Counted from the first letter of the stretch, positions 52,913 through 62,010 are shown. The stretch is DNA of 64,000 nt from a bacterium 1XD21-13 (GCA_009917555.1 QZDX01000005.1:186001-250000); one strand, 5' to 3'. The notes: a model not told the origin generated them from the letters alone. Numbers and translations: made by a program.

Positions 52913-53725
52913 ATGAAGACAAGACTGGATATACTCCTGGTGTCCCGGGGACTGGCAGATTCCAGAGAAAAGGCAAAGGCTGTTATCATGGCCGGCAGCG
53001 TCTTTGTAAACGGCCAGCGGGAGGATAAGGCCGGCTCTATGTTTGAGGAAAAAGTGAACATTGAGGTCCACGGTCATAAGCTCCCCTATGTGAGCAGAGG
53101 GGGGTTAAAGCTTGAAAAGGCTGTGAAAAGCTTCTCCTTGTCCTTATCCGGAAAGCTCTGTATGGATGTGGGTTCCTCCACAGGGGGCTTTACGGACTGT
53201 ATGCTGCAAAATGGAGCCCGAAGGGTTTATGCGGTAGATGTGGGAACGAATCAGCTGGCCTGGAAGCTTCGCACGGATGAGCGGGTAGTGTGTATGGAGA
53301 AAACGAATATTCGTTACCTGCTTCCGGAGCAGATCCCGGAGCCGCCGGAGTTTGCCTCCATCGACGTGGCCTTCATTTCTCTTACCAAGGTGCTTCTTCC
53401 GGTGCGGGAGCTCTTGACGGAGGAGGGACAGGTTGTGGCTCTTATTAAGCCTCAGTTTGAGGCCGGAAGAGAAAAGGTCGGAAAAAAGGGTGTGGTGCGG
53501 GAGAAGGAAACCCATCTGGAGGTTATTGAGCAAGTGATTTCCTATGCCTGCTCCATTGGATACCGGGTATTGCAGCTTGATTTTTCCCCGGTGCGGGGAC
53601 CGGAGGGCAACATTGAATATCTGCTGTACCTGCAAAAAATGAGGGCGGAGGAAGCAGTCGCAGGCTGTCCGGAGCATATACGGACGGAGGATGTGGTGGA
53701 CAAGGCCCATGAGACCCTGAGCTAG
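52913..53725 (+). CDS. tlyA: TlyA-family rRNA 2'-O-methyltransferase
   Basis: 270 residues. An N-terminal S4 RNA-binding domain (about 5-60, RGLADSREKAKAVIMAGSVF) is followed by an FtsJ-like methyltransferase with SAM motif MDVGSSTGGFTDCML and the later catalytic region (SIDVAFISLTKVLLP, LIKPQFEAGREKVG). TlyA-type enzymes methylate 16S and 23S rRNA; annotation as hemolysin is historical. GGAGCGGC lies before the ATG, 12 bases after the dxs stop codon. Confidence 0.93.
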   Translation: MKTRLDILLVSRGLADSREKAKAVIMAGSVFVNGQREDKAGSMFEEKVNIEVHGHKLPYVSRGGLKLEKAVKSFSLSLSGKLCMDVGSSTGGFTDCMLQNGARRVYAVDVGTNQLAWKLRTDERVVCMEKTNIRYLLPEQIPEPPEFASIDVAFISLTKVLLPVRELLTEEGQVVALIKPQFEAGREKVGKKGVVREKETHLEVIEQVISYACSIGYRVLQLDFSPVRGPEGNIEYLLYLQKMRAEEAVAGCPEHIRTEDVVDKAHETLS

Positions 53726-53825
53726 TGTATTGTAATGATCAAGAAACTGTACACAGACGTATCATTTTGGGAACGTTGACTGTAAATTCGCAATTGTACT
53801 TATACTTATCTGTAAGGAAACGTTT

Positions 53826-54728
53826 ATGAAGCATTTCTATGTGATTACCAACAGTGAAAAAGATGAAGGGTTGGAGACAACAAAGGATATCTATGACTAC
53901 CTGACCGCTCACGGGTGCACCTGTACGGTTCGGGAGTATCAGAAGCTGAACAAAGGCGGTGGCGGGGTGAATCAGGAGCTCTTCCGTGAGAAGGGCGAAG
54001 TTGTAGGCTATACGGACGCGGACTGGATACCGGAGGATGCACAGTGTATTCTGGTGCTGGGAGGGGACGGTACGTTGATCCAGGCGGCCAGAGATACGGT
54101 AGAGCGGAGGATTCCTCTTTTGGGTATCAATCTGGGCAAGCTTGGATATTTGGCGGAGATCGAGAGAGCCGGAGTTTCAGATGCCCTGGACAAGCTGATG
54201 GCAGACGCTTATACGCTGGAGCCCAGAATGATGCTGGAGGGCTCGGTCTGCCGGAAGGAAGGGGAGCGTGTTCATAACCTGGCCTTAAACGATATCGTAG
54301 TGAACCGTGCGGGAGCCCTTCGCGTGATCGATTATGAGATCTATGTAAATGGAGAGTTCTTAAATCGCTATTCTGCGGATGGAATCATAGTCTCCACGCC
54401 TACAGGCTCCACAGGCTACAGTCTTTCTGCAGGAGGGCCCATTGTCTCCCCTATGGCGTCCATGATAGTAGTGACACCCATCTGTCCCCATACCCTGACG
54501 GCCAGGAGCATTGTGCTGTCCGGGGAGGATCGGATCACCATTCGTCTGGGCTCCGGGCGGAGGACGGATCGGGAGGAGGCCTATGCCACCTTTGACGGGG
54601 AGGTTTCCGTTCCCATAGCTACTGGTGACTATGTGGAGATTTGCAAGTCTGAAAAGGCTGCGGATATTTTAAAAATAAGTAAAATCAGCTTTTTAGAGGT
54701 CCTGCGCAATAAGATGAGGGAGAATTGA
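53826..54728 (+). CDS. nadK: NAD kinase
   Basis: 300 residues. The ATP/NAD site GGDGTLIQAARD and the later LNDIVVNRAG and STPTGSTGYSLSAGGPI are diagnostic. It phosphorylates NAD to NADP. The stop codon at 54726-54728 lies inside the first (partial) copy of the RNA element that precedes argR. A possible promoter (TTGACT at 53776, TATACT at 53801, 19-base spacer) and AAGGAAAC lie upstream. Confidence 0.95.
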   Translation: MKHFYVITNSEKDEGLETTKDIYDYLTAHGCTCTVREYQKLNKGGGGVNQELFREKGEVVGYTDADWIPEDAQCILVLGGDGTLIQAARDTVERRIPLLGINLGKLGYLAEIERAGVSDALDKLMADAYTLEPRMMLEGSVCRKEGERVHNLALNDIVVNRAGALRVIDYEIYVNGEFLNRYSADGIIVSTPTGSTGYSLSAGGPIVSPMASMIVVTPICPHTLTARSIVLSGEDRITIRLGSGRRTDREEAYATFDGEVSVPIATGDYVEICKSEKAADILKISKISFLEVLRNKMREN

Positions 54729-54880
54729 TTTTATACAGGTGTAGTGGAAGGATATTACGGGACTGGAATCAGTAATATCCTTCCAGTGCACAAATCGATT
54801 TCCAGGCACGTGTCCTAGTGACTGGAAATTGATTTCATACAGGTGTAGTGGAAGGATATTACGGGACTGGAATAGGAGGA
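54723..54880 (+). ncRNA. Structured RNA element before argR: one complete copy plus a partial 5' copy
   Basis: Complete copy: outer stem GTAATATCCTTCCA (54772-54785) with TGGAAGGATATTAC (54848-54861). Inner stem AAATCGATTTCCAG (54792-54805) with CTGGAAATTGATTT (54821-54834). Apical loop GCACGTGTCCTAGTGA. The 3' flank GGGACTGGAATAGGAGG is the argR ribosome-binding site. A partial copy of the 3' half lies 104 bases upstream, beginning inside the nadK stop codon. The coat-gene element at 61115 has the same layout and loop with different stems. Confidence 0.7.
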
Positions 54881-54886
54881 GTTTTT

Positions 54887-55336
54887 ATGAAGCGGGAGCG
54901 GCATGGAAAAATAATTGAATTGATTGGACATTATGCCATAGAGACCCAGGAGGAGCTGGCGGACAAGCTGAATGAAGCCGGCTTTCGGGTGACACAGGCC
55001 ACGGTATCCAGGGACATTCGAGAGCTAAAGCTGACAAAGATGACCGTAGGCGGCAAACAGAGGTATGTGGTGGTTCAGGAGCATAGCCGCCAAATGGGAG
55101 AAAAGTACATAGGAATCTTGCGGGAGGGCTTTCTGTCGGTGGATATGGCGCAGAATATTCTGGTGATTAAGACGGTGGCAGGCATGGCCATGGCAGTGGG
55201 AGCAGCCCTGGACGCACTTCACTGGCAGGAGATTGTGGGCTGCATTGCGGGCGATGATACGGTTTTTTGTGCGGTTCGCACGGTAGAGGATGCGCTTCCC
55301 ATGATGGATAAGCTGAGGAAGATGCTGCGGGAGTGA
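54887..55336 (+). CDS. argR: Arginine repressor ArgR
   Basis: 149 residues. The N-terminal winged helix (KIIELIGHYAIETQEELADKL, recognition part ATVSRDIRELKL) is followed by the C-terminal oligomerisation and arginine-binding domain with CIAGDDTVFCAVRT. It represses arginine biosynthesis and, in Firmicutes, activates catabolism when bound to arginine. The frame extends to 54848 through the RNA element, but AGGAGG sets the start at ATG 54887. recN follows, the usual argR-recN order. Confidence 0.95.
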   Translation: MKRERHGKIIELIGHYAIETQEELADKLNEAGFRVTQATVSRDIRELKLTKMTVGGKQRYVVVQEHSRQMGEKYIGILREGFLSVDMAQNILVIKTVAGMAMAVGAALDALHWQEIVGCIAGDDTVFCAVRTVEDALPMMDKLRKMLRE

Positions 55337-55400
55337 AATAGCAAAATTTCTCTCTGCATAGATGCGGGAGGAGCTTGCAAAATTTGAAATAGGGGAAGTT

Positions 55401-57086
55401 ATGTTAAGCTATTTGCATGTAAAAAATCTGGCACTGATCGAGGAAGCGGAGATTGATTTTTCCGAGGGGCTTAATATTTTAACAGGAGAGACAGGAGCAG
55501 GAAAATCCATTGTCATAGGCTCCGTGAGCCTGGCGCTGGGAGGCAAGTTTTCCCGGGATATGCTGCGGGAGGGAGCGGACTATGGATTGGTGGAGCTGGT
55601 CTTTCAGGTGACAAGAGAGAGCCAGCAGAAGCGTCTCCTTGAGCTGGGCGTCATTTTGGAAGAGGATCAGGTAATTATTTCCAGAAAAATTCTTGATAAA
55701 CGGAGCATCAATAAGATAAACGGCGAGACGGTCTCTTTAAGCCAATTGAAGGAGGCGGCCTCTGTTTTGATTGACATTCACGGGCAGCATGAGCATCAGT
55801 CCCTTCTTCAGAGGAAGAAGCATCTGGAGATATTGGATGAATTTTCTAAGGAGGAGCTGGGTCCGGTGAAGGAGGAGCTTTCACAGGCTTATCATCACTG
55901 GCGGGAGCTTTCGGAAAAGCAAAGGGAGGCCAGGCTTGACGAGGAAAGCCGTCTTCGGGAGATTTCTCTCTTGGAATTTCAGCTTCATGAGATCGAGGAG
56001 GCATGCCCGGAGCTTGGTGAGGATGAGGTGCTGGAGCAGCAGTACCGGAGAATGACTCACGGGAAACGGATCTTAGAGGCGGCAGGAGCGGCCTATTCCA
56101 TGACAGGCTATGAGGAGCCGCAGGCCGCTGGAGGGATGCTTGGACATGCCCTGCGGGAGCTTCAGAGTGTGGCGGACTACGACGAGGAGTTGTCCCCTCT
56201 TTTGGATCAGCTGACAGATATCGATGCTCTTTTAAATGATTTTAACCGGGATATGGCAGAGTATTTGACATCCCTGGAATTCTCTTCGGAGACCTTTTAT
56301 CAGACAGAGGAGCGGCTAAATACGCTCAATCAGCTAAAGGCCAAGTATGGGAAGACCTTGGAGGAGGTTTTTGCATGGCAGGAGAAAAGCCGGGAGCGCC
56401 TGGAGCGGCTTTTGGATTACGATGGGTATTTGGCGAGGCTTGAGGGAGAGCTTGAGGAAGAAGAGAAGCGTCTGTCTAAGCTTTGCCGTGAGGCATCGGA
56501 AATCCGTAAAAGGGGAGCCAAGAGGCTGTGCGGTGCGATCCGTGAGCATCTGGTGGATTTGAACTTTTTGGATGTAAAATTTGAAATGCATTTTGAAGCC
56601 TTGGAGGGCTATACAGCTCTTGGAAGAGATGATGTGGAATTCCTCATCTCCGTCAATCCGGGAGAGCCTCTGCGTCCGCTGATGAAGATTGCCTCCGGAG
56701 GCGAGCTGTCCCGGATTATGCTGGCGATTAAGACCGTGCTGGCAGATAAGGATGATATTGACGCGGTTATTTTCGATGAAATTGATGTGGGAATCAGCGG
56801 CCGGACAGCCCAGCGGGTTTCCGAGAAAATGATGCTGATAGGAAAAACCAGGCAGGTGATCTGTATTACCCATTTGGCCCAGATAGCAGCCATGGCGGAC
56901 AGCCATTACCGTATTAAAAAAATGGTAAAAAATGGGGAAACCAGAACCGAGATCCGGAAATTGAAGGAAGCAGAAGAGATTGAAGAGCTTGCCCGGATTT
57001 TAGGCGGCGCTGAGATCACGGATGCTGTAATGAAAAATGCGGAGGAAATGAAGCGGCTGGCAGAAGGGAAAAAATCTCATACCTGA
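55401..57086 (+). CDS. recN: DNA repair protein RecN
   Basis: About 561 residues, SMC-like. Walker A GETGAGKSIVIG near the N-terminus, a long central coiled coil, signature IASGGELSRIMLAI and Walker B AVIFDEIDVGISG near the C-terminus. RecN acts in double-strand-break repair. In-frame codons start at 55362, but AGGGGAAG and the family start (MLSYLHVKNLALIEEAEIDF) set ATG 55401. A terminator hairpin follows before spoIVB. Confidence 0.96.
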   Translation: MLSYLHVKNLALIEEAEIDFSEGLNILTGETGAGKSIVIGSVSLALGGKFSRDMLREGADYGLVELVFQVTRESQQKRLLELGVILEEDQVIISRKILDKRSINKINGETVSLSQLKEAASVLIDIHGQHEHQSLLQRKKHLEILDEFSKEELGPVKEELSQAYHHWRELSEKQREARLDEESRLREISLLEFQLHEIEEACPELGEDEVLEQQYRRMTHGKRILEAAGAAYSMTGYEEPQAAGGMLGHALRELQSVADYDEELSPLLDQLTDIDALLNDFNRDMAEYLTSLEFSSETFYQTEERLNTLNQLKAKYGKTLEEVFAWQEKSRERLERLLDYDGYLARLEGELEEEEKRLSKLCREASEIRKRGAKRLCGAIREHLVDLNFLDVKFEMHFEALEGYTALGRDDVEFLISVNPGEPLRPLMKIASGGELSRIMLAIKTVLADKDDIDAVIFDEIDVGISGRTAQRVSEKMMLIGKTRQVICITHLAQIAAMADSHYRIKKMVKNGETRTEIRKLKEAEEIEELARILGGAEITDAVMKNAEEMKRLAEGKKSHT

Positions 57087-57150
57087 TTGGCAGAAGTTAT
57101 TTTGGAAACATTATACTAGTCTAGGGAGCTTTATATTTCACATACTAGAG

Positions 57151-57176
57151 AAGGATGTAGGCAAATCTACATCCTT
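57151..57176 (+). terminator. Terminator between recN and spoIVB
   Basis: AAGGATGTAG (57151-57160) pairs perfectly with CTACATCCTT (57167-57176), followed by TTT. Confidence 0.85.
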
Positions 57177-57205
57177 TTTACGATTTTAGCAGAGGATGTG
57201 AAATC

Positions 57206-58426
57206 ATGGATCATAGAAGATATCGGCGCTGCTTGATCTGCATTCTGGTGATTGCACTTGCAGGGCTTGGTTTTTTAGGCTATGAGGAGCTTCGGGACGG
57301 AATTCCTGATTCTTATACGCAGACAGAGGGTGAACCGGCTCCCTCCTACTCCAATCTTTTTGTCACGGAGGAAATAAAGTCAGGGCTTACGGAGGCCTCG
57401 GCCAATGCGTATGCGTCAGAGGGCTATACCATTGAATATAAGCTGATGGGACTGATTCCCCTAAAGGAAGCAAGGGTGGAGGTGCTAAAGCCCGCCTATG
57501 TGATTCCGGGCGGGGTTCCCATTGGCATCTATATGGAAACGGAAGGAATTCTGATTATAGGGACAGGAGAGGTGACCGGAGTGGACGGATTGACCTATGA
57601 GCCTGCCTATCGGATTGTTCAGAGGGGAGACTATCTTCGGGCCATCAACGGGAGAGCCGTTTACGACAAGGAGGAGCTGATTGAGGAGGTCAATGCACAG
57701 GGAAGTGAGGATGTGATCCTGGATCTGGAGCGAAACGGAGAGCCGCTGCAGGTAAAGGTGGAGGCTGTGCAGACAGGGCAGGAGGAATATAAGCTTGGCA
57801 TCTGGGTGCGGGACAATACCCAGGGAATCGGGACCCTTACCTTTCTCACAAAGAACGGAGGCTTCGGAGCCTTGGGTCATGGGGTTAATGACGTGGACAC
57901 CGGAGGTCTTCTCAAAATATCGGAGGGTGCTCTCTATGACACCAATATTATTGATATCAAAAAGGGGGAAAAGGGCACGCCGGGGGAGCTTTCCGGGCTG
58001 ATCCGCTATCGTCAGGAGCTGATCTGCGGGCAGCTGACAGAGAATACCACTGTGGGAATCTTTGGAAACGGGGAGGATCGGCTTTATGAGAAGGTGGACG
58101 GGGAGCCTCTTCAAATTGGTTATAAGCAGGAGCTTCAGCTTGGAGAGGCCTTTGTTCGAAGCTCCGTCAGCGGTGAGATGAAGGATTACCGGGTGGAGAT
58201 TCTGGAGATCCATGGGAAGGACGAGGATATGAACAAGGGAATCATTCTCAAGGTCACGGACCCGGAGCTTCTGGATTTGACCGGCGGGATTGTCCAGGGG
58301 ATGAGCGGGAGCCCTATTATTCAAAATGGGAAGCTGGTGGGAGCCGTAACCCACGTATTTGTACAGGATTCCACAAAAGGCTTTGGAGTTTTTATTGAGA
58401 ATATGCTGGAACATGTAAATCTTTAG
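57206..58426 (+). CDS. spoIVB: SpoIVB peptidase
   Basis: 406 residues. An N-terminal membrane anchor (ICILVIALAGLGFLGY), a PDZ domain in the middle (around 110-190), and a C-terminal S55 serine peptidase with the His in GALGHGVNDVDTG and the Ser in QGMSGSPIIQNG. SpoIVB is secreted from the forespore and signals to the mother cell to activate pro-sigma-K processing. It precedes spo0A, the conserved spoIVB-spo0A order. Confidence 0.96.
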   Translation: MDHRRYRRCLICILVIALAGLGFLGYEELRDGIPDSYTQTEGEPAPSYSNLFVTEEIKSGLTEASANAYASEGYTIEYKLMGLIPLKEARVEVLKPAYVIPGGVPIGIYMETEGILIIGTGEVTGVDGLTYEPAYRIVQRGDYLRAINGRAVYDKEELIEEVNAQGSEDVILDLERNGEPLQVKVEAVQTGQEEYKLGIWVRDNTQGIGTLTFLTKNGGFGALGHGVNDVDTGGLLKISEGALYDTNIIDIKKGEKGTPGELSGLIRYRQELICGQLTENTTVGIFGNGEDRLYEKVDGEPLQIGYKQELQLGEAFVRSSVSGEMKDYRVEILEIHGKDEDMNKGIILKVTDPELLDLTGGIVQGMSGSPIIQNGKLVGAVTHVFVQDSTKGFGVFIENMLEHVNL

Positions 58427-58479
58427 AGGATTACGTCGAAAGCTGTAATGAGCTGTCTGAAAAAGGAGAGCGATAGGAA

Positions 58480-58509
58480 TTGCTTCCTGTCAGTATTTCT
58501 GTCTATAAT
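58480..58509 (+). promoter_or_regulatory. Candidate spo0A promoter
   Basis: TTGCTT (58480-58485), an 18-base spacer, TATAAT (58504-58509), about 85 bases before the start. A Spo0A-box-like CGTCGAA (6 of 7 matches to TGTCGAA) lies at about 58433-58439 upstream. No clear sigma-H promoter was found. Confidence 0.5.
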
Positions 58510-58594
58510 AAAAGCTGTAAGAGGAAACATTTGGAAAACGGACAAGAGCCGCCAAAATGTGAGCCGGCCTTGCTCAAGGGTATGGAGGACAGAG

Positions 58595-59401
58595 ATGGAA
58601 AAGCTACAGGTTGCAATTGCAGATGACAATGAACGAATTGTGGAGCTATTAAACACCATGATACGCAGTGAGAATGGAATGGAGATTGTGGGAACGGCCG
58701 GAAATGGAGAGGATGCGGTGGACATGATCCGAAAAAGCCAGCCGGATGTGGTGCTCCTGGATTTGATTATGCCAAAGATGGACGGGCTTGGAGTGATGGA
58801 GAAGCTGAAGGAGGATAAGAGCCTCAAGAAACAGCCGGCCTTTATTGTGCTGTCAGCCATCGGTCAGGAGGACGTGACAGAGGATGCATTTGCCCTGGGA
58901 GCCAATTATTATATGATGAAGCCCTTTAATAACGAGCTGCTTCTGGGACGGTTGAGAAGCATCCGAAGCCGGGGAGAGCGCATTTTAAATCCCGTCAAGG
59001 CGGCAGGGACCGTGGAGCGGAAGCGGGTTTCCTACGAGGAGCGGGACCTGGAGACGGATGTAACCAATATGATTCATGAGATTGGTGTTCCGGCTCATAT
59101 CAAGGGTTATCAGTACTTGAGGGACGCTATCATGATGACCGTGGAGGATATGGACATGCTCAGCTCCATTACCAAGGTGCTGTATCCCACCATTGCTAAA
59201 AACCATCAAACCACGCCCAGCCGTGTGGAGCGGGCCATCCGCCATGCCATTGAGGTGGCCTGGAGCAGAGGGAAGATGGACACCATAGACGAGCTTTTCG
59301 GGTATACGGTGAGCACCGGGAAGGGAAAGCCTACCAATTCGGAATTTATCGCATTGATCTCGGATCGGATACGGCTGGAATATAAGGCTAAGGTGTCATA
59401 A
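58595..59401 (+). CDS. spo0A: Sporulation master regulator Spo0A
   Basis: 268 residues. The receiver domain has acidic pair D10/D11, phosphoacceptor D56 ([14 protein letters not shown]), S87 and K109. The C-terminal Spo0A DNA-binding domain has [19 protein letters not shown] and the recognition helix [17 protein letters not shown]. It controls entry into sporulation when phosphorylated. The frame is open to 58448, but GGAGGAC and the family start set ATG 58595. Confidence 0.97.
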   Translation: MEKLQVAIADDNERIVELLNTMIRSENGMEIVGTAGNGEDAVDMIRKSQPDVVLLDLIMPKMDGLGVMEKLKEDKSLKKQPAFIVLSAIGQEDVTEDAFALGANYYMMKPFNNELLLGRLRSIRSRGERILNPVKAAGTVERKRVSYEERDLETDVTNMIHEIGVPAHIKGYQYLRDAIMMTVEDMDMLSSITKVLYPTIAKNHQTTPSRVERAIRHAIEVAWSRGKMDTIDELFGYTVSTGKGKPTNSEFIALISDRIRLEYKAKVS

Positions 59402-59444
59402 GGGGTACTTCATATTTTTATCGTAGGTTTTGCGAAATTTTCCC

Positions 59445-59473
59445 TTTCAAATACTCCGTATATGAGGTATAAT
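59445..59473 (+). promoter_or_regulatory. Promoter of glgA
   Basis: TTTCAA (59445-59450), a 17-base spacer, TATAAT (59468-59473), 56 bases before the start. Confidence 0.65.
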
Positions 59474-59528
59474 GATTATAAAATATTACAAATACCCATG
59501 TACATATGGGAAATAGGGAGGAAATGCG

Positions 59529-60971
59529 GTGAGAAAGATATTATTTATTGCTTCCGAAGCAGTACCCTTTATTAAGACCGGAGGTTTGGCAGACGTAGTT
59601 GGATCTCTGCCCAAGTATTTTGACAAGGAATATTTTGATATTCGTGTAATGATTCCCAAGTATCTGTGCATCAAGCAGGAGTGGCGGGACAAGATGCAGT
59701 ATGTGACACATTTCTATATGAATCTCGCATGGCGGAGCCAGTATGTTGGGATTCTGGAGATGGAATATGAGGGAATCAAGTTCTACTTCGTTGACAATGA
59801 ATACTATTTTGCAGGTGCAAAGCCTTACGGAAATATTTATGAGGATATTGAGAAGTTTGCCTTTTTCTCCAAGGCAGCTATCTCAGCTCTTCCCTCGCTG
59901 GATTTCCGGCCGGATATCATCCACTGCCATGACTGGCAGACCGGACTGGTGCCCGTATTTTTAAATGATTCCTTCCAGAATAATCCGTTCTTCCAGGGAA
60001 TCAAGACCATTATGACCATCCACAACCTGAAGTTCCAGGGTGTGTGGGATATGAAGACGGTGCGGGATATTACGGGACTTTCCATATCCTACTTTGCGCC
60101 GGATAAGCTGGAGGCTTATGGAGATGCCAACTATTTGAAGGGCGGCATCGTATATTCGGATGCGGTGACTACCGTAAGCGAGACCTACGCGGAGGAGATC
60201 AAGATGCCCTACTATGGCGAGCACCTGGACGGCCTTATGAATGCAAGGGCCAACTCACTGCGGGGAATTGTCAATGGTATTGATTATAATGAGTACAACC
60301 CGGAGACGGATAAGTTCTTAACCAAGAATTACAATGCGGTGAATTTCCGCAAGGAGAAGGTGAAGAATAAGACAGCTCTCCAGGCGGAGCTGGGACTGGA
60401 TGTCGATCCCAAGAAGATGATGATCGGCGTGGTTTCCCGTCTGACGGATCAGAAGGGCTTTGACCTGATTGCTTATGTGATGGATGAGCTGTGCCAGGAT
60501 GAGATTCAGCTGGTAGTTCTTGGAACCGGAGAGGAGCGGTACGAGAATATGTTCCGCCATTTTGCATGGAAGTACCAGGGCAAGGTGTCAGCCAATATCT
60601 TCTATTCCGAGGCATTGTCTCATAAGATTTACGGCTCCTGTGATGCGTTCCTGATGCCCTCCCAGTTTGAGCCCTGCGGCTTAAGCCAGCTTATGAGTCT
60701 GCGGTACGGTACCGTGCCCATTGTACGTGAAACAGGCGGCCTGAAGGATACAGTAGAGCCCTACAACGAGTATGAGAGCACGGGAACAGGCTTCAGCTTC
60801 CTGAACTACAATGCTCATGAGATGCTTCACACCATCCGTTACGCGGAGGCGGTATATTATGACAAGAAGCGCGAGTGGAACAAGATCGTGGATCGGGCTA
60901 TGGCCGTTGACTTCTCCTGGGGAGCTTCCGCGAAGAAGTATGAAGAATTATACAATTGGTTAGCCGGTTAA
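59529..60971 (+). CDS. glgA: Glycogen synthase
   Basis: 480 residues, GT5 family. N-terminal ADP-glucose site KTGGLADVVGSLPK, the acceptor region HCHDWQTGLVP, then the C-terminal GT-B half with MPSQFEPCGLSQLMSLRYGT. It extends alpha-1,4-glucan from ADP-glucose. GTG 59529 is the start, behind GGGAGGAAATGCG. Other glg genes are not in the window. A strong terminator follows. Confidence 0.96.
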   Translation: MRKILFIASEAVPFIKTGGLADVVGSLPKYFDKEYFDIRVMIPKYLCIKQEWRDKMQYVTHFYMNLAWRSQYVGILEMEYEGIKFYFVDNEYYFAGAKPYGNIYEDIEKFAFFSKAAISALPSLDFRPDIIHCHDWQTGLVPVFLNDSFQNNPFFQGIKTIMTIHNLKFQGVWDMKTVRDITGLSISYFAPDKLEAYGDANYLKGGIVYSDAVTTVSETYAEEIKMPYYGEHLDGLMNARANSLRGIVNGIDYNEYNPETDKFLTKNYNAVNFRKEKVKNKTALQAELGLDVDPKKMMIGVVSRLTDQKGFDLIAYVMDELCQDEIQLVVLGTGEERYENMFRHFAWKYQGKVSANIFYSEALSHKIYGSCDAFLMPSQFEPCGLSQLMSLRYGTVPIVRETGGLKDTVEPYNEYESTGTGFSFLNYNAHEMLHTIRYAEAVYYDKKREWNKIVDRAMAVDFSWGASAKKYEELYNWLAG

Positions 60972-61000
60972 TTTTGCAAAAGGTTATTGCCGAATATGCT

Positions 61001-61030
61001 GTTTGCCTGCCCTCGGGGCAGGCAAACTTT
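61001..61030 (+). terminator. Terminator of glgA
   Basis: GTTTGCCTGCCC and GGGCAGGCAAAC form a perfect 12-base stem with loop TCG, followed by TTTGT. Confidence 0.85.
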
Positions 61031-61114
61031 GTCTGTAGAAAATCCGTATAAAAATACCTTCTGTTTGAGATACTGTAAGTAACTGTTCGGAATGATTGTT
61101 GAGCAGGAAAATGC

Positions 61115-61349
61115 GGAACTGGAAACAGTAGAATCTCATATAGTACCCAGATGGATTTACGGGCACATGCATTAGGTGACCGGAAATTCATCTCCGGTAT
61201 ATGCGTACTATATGGGGTTCTACGGAACTGGAAACAGTAGAATCTCATATAGTACCCAGATGGATTTACGGGCACATGCATTAGGTGACCGGAAATTCAT
61301 CTCCGGTATATGCGTACTATATGGGGTTCTACGGAACTGGAATAGGAGG
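61115..61349 (+). ncRNA. Two exact tandem copies of a 109-nt structured element before coat genes
   Basis: Copies at 61115-61223 and 61224-61332 read as identical; a partial third start ends in GGAATAGGAGG, the ribosome-binding site of the next gene. In each copy an outer stem (GTAGAATCTCATATAGTAC with GTACTATATGGGGTTCTAC) encloses an inner stem (AGATGGATTT with AAATTCATCT). The apical loop is GCACATGCATTAGGTGA. A small ACTG-GAAA-CAGT hairpin with a GNRA-type loop begins each unit. It fills most of the 386-base gap. See the argR copy at 54723. Confidence 0.75.
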
Positions 61350-61357
61350 TATTTTTT

Positions 61358-61546
61358 ATGAAGTCAGAATTATCTGAACTGGATGTCCAGAACCTTCGTC
61401 ATCTCATCGGAGGCTACGACACCACCCACTGCAAAATGAACGATTATGCAAACAATGCCACGGATCAGCAGGTAAAGCAGTTTTTCCAGAAGGCAGCCCA
61501 GTCTGCCAAGGAAAATAAGCAGCAGCTGATGCAGTTCTTAGGTTAG
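61358..61546 (+). CDS. Small CotF-related protein
   Basis: 62 residues, helical, soluble. It ends in QQVKQFFQKAAQSAKENKQQLMQFLG; such short acidic/amphipathic proteins commonly accompany CotF-type spore coat proteins in clostridia. AGGAGG of the RNA element lies nine bases before the ATG. The next gene starts 12 bases later. A coat or spore association is inferred mainly from its neighbour. Confidence 0.7.
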   Translation: MKSELSELDVQNLRHLIGGYDTTHCKMNDYANNATDQQVKQFFQKAAQSAKENKQQLMQFLG

Positions 61547-61558
61547 GAGGGTGCGAAG

Positions 61559-61813
61559 ATGAATGAGAAGACAATGGTAGCGGATACCCTGGTTGGTATC
61601 AACGGAGAGCTAAAGATGTTCAGCGAAATGATTCCTCAAACCGAGGAGCCAAGACTTAAGCAGACCTTGAAGGAGCTGCGGAACAAGTGCGAGATGTCCC
61701 AGGAGGAGCTCTATCAGATTGCCAGAGCAAAGCAGTACTATGTGCCGGCTTCCAAGGCTTCTGAGGAAGAGGTTCAGCATGTGAAGTCTCTGTTTACCCA
61801 GAATGTGATGTAG
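61559..61813 (+). CDS. CotF-family spore coat protein
   Basis: 84 residues, mostly two helices: VADTLVGINGELKMFSEMIP and LKQTLKELRNKCEMSQEELY. It ends YYVPASKASEEEVQHVKSLF, typical of CotF-like proteins, where the tail is often YxPA(S/A)KA. Probably incorporated in the spore coat. It overlaps no neighbour and has its own GGAGG site. It shares the mRNA with the previous gene, behind the tandem RNA elements. Confidence 0.85.
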   Translation: MNEKTMVADTLVGINGELKMFSEMIPQTEEPRLKQTLKELRNKCEMSQEELYQIARAKQYYVPASKASEEEVQHVKSLFTQNVM

Positions 61814-61829
61814 CTGTTTAGACGGCTGG

Positions 61830-61888
61830 AAAACAAACATAAAAAGATGCGTCAAGCTTGTTTGTAAGCAGATTTTTATGTTTGTTTT
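61830..61888 (+). terminator. Terminator of the coat gene pair
   Basis: AAAACAAACATAAAAA (61830-61845) pairs perfectly with TTTTTATGTTTGTTTT (61873-61888). Confidence 0.8.
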
Positions 61889-61928
61889 CATTACAGGAAT
61901 TTCATAAAACAATACAGGAATTTATAGG

Positions 61929-61954
61929 AAAAAGGGCTTGCAAAAGCCCTTTTT
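61929..61954 (+). terminator. Terminator upstream of rpsB
   Basis: AAAAAGGGCTT and AAGCCCTTTTT form a compact stem with loop GCAA and a T-run. A TATACT -10-like sequence follows at about 61961 and may belong to the rpsB promoter. Confidence 0.85.
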
Positions 61955-62010
61955 GCATGGTATACTTTCTAAGTTAGCGAAAAATCACGCGGTCCTTGCC
62001 AAGAGCGGTG

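Noticed and set aside
58433-58439. Firm Spo0A box upstream of spo0A
   Set aside because: Six of seven matches is close to chance for a short motif; kept only as a remark in the promoter entry.
61115-61332. CRISPR array
   Set aside because: The 109-nt units are contiguous and identical with no spacers, and no cas genes are present.
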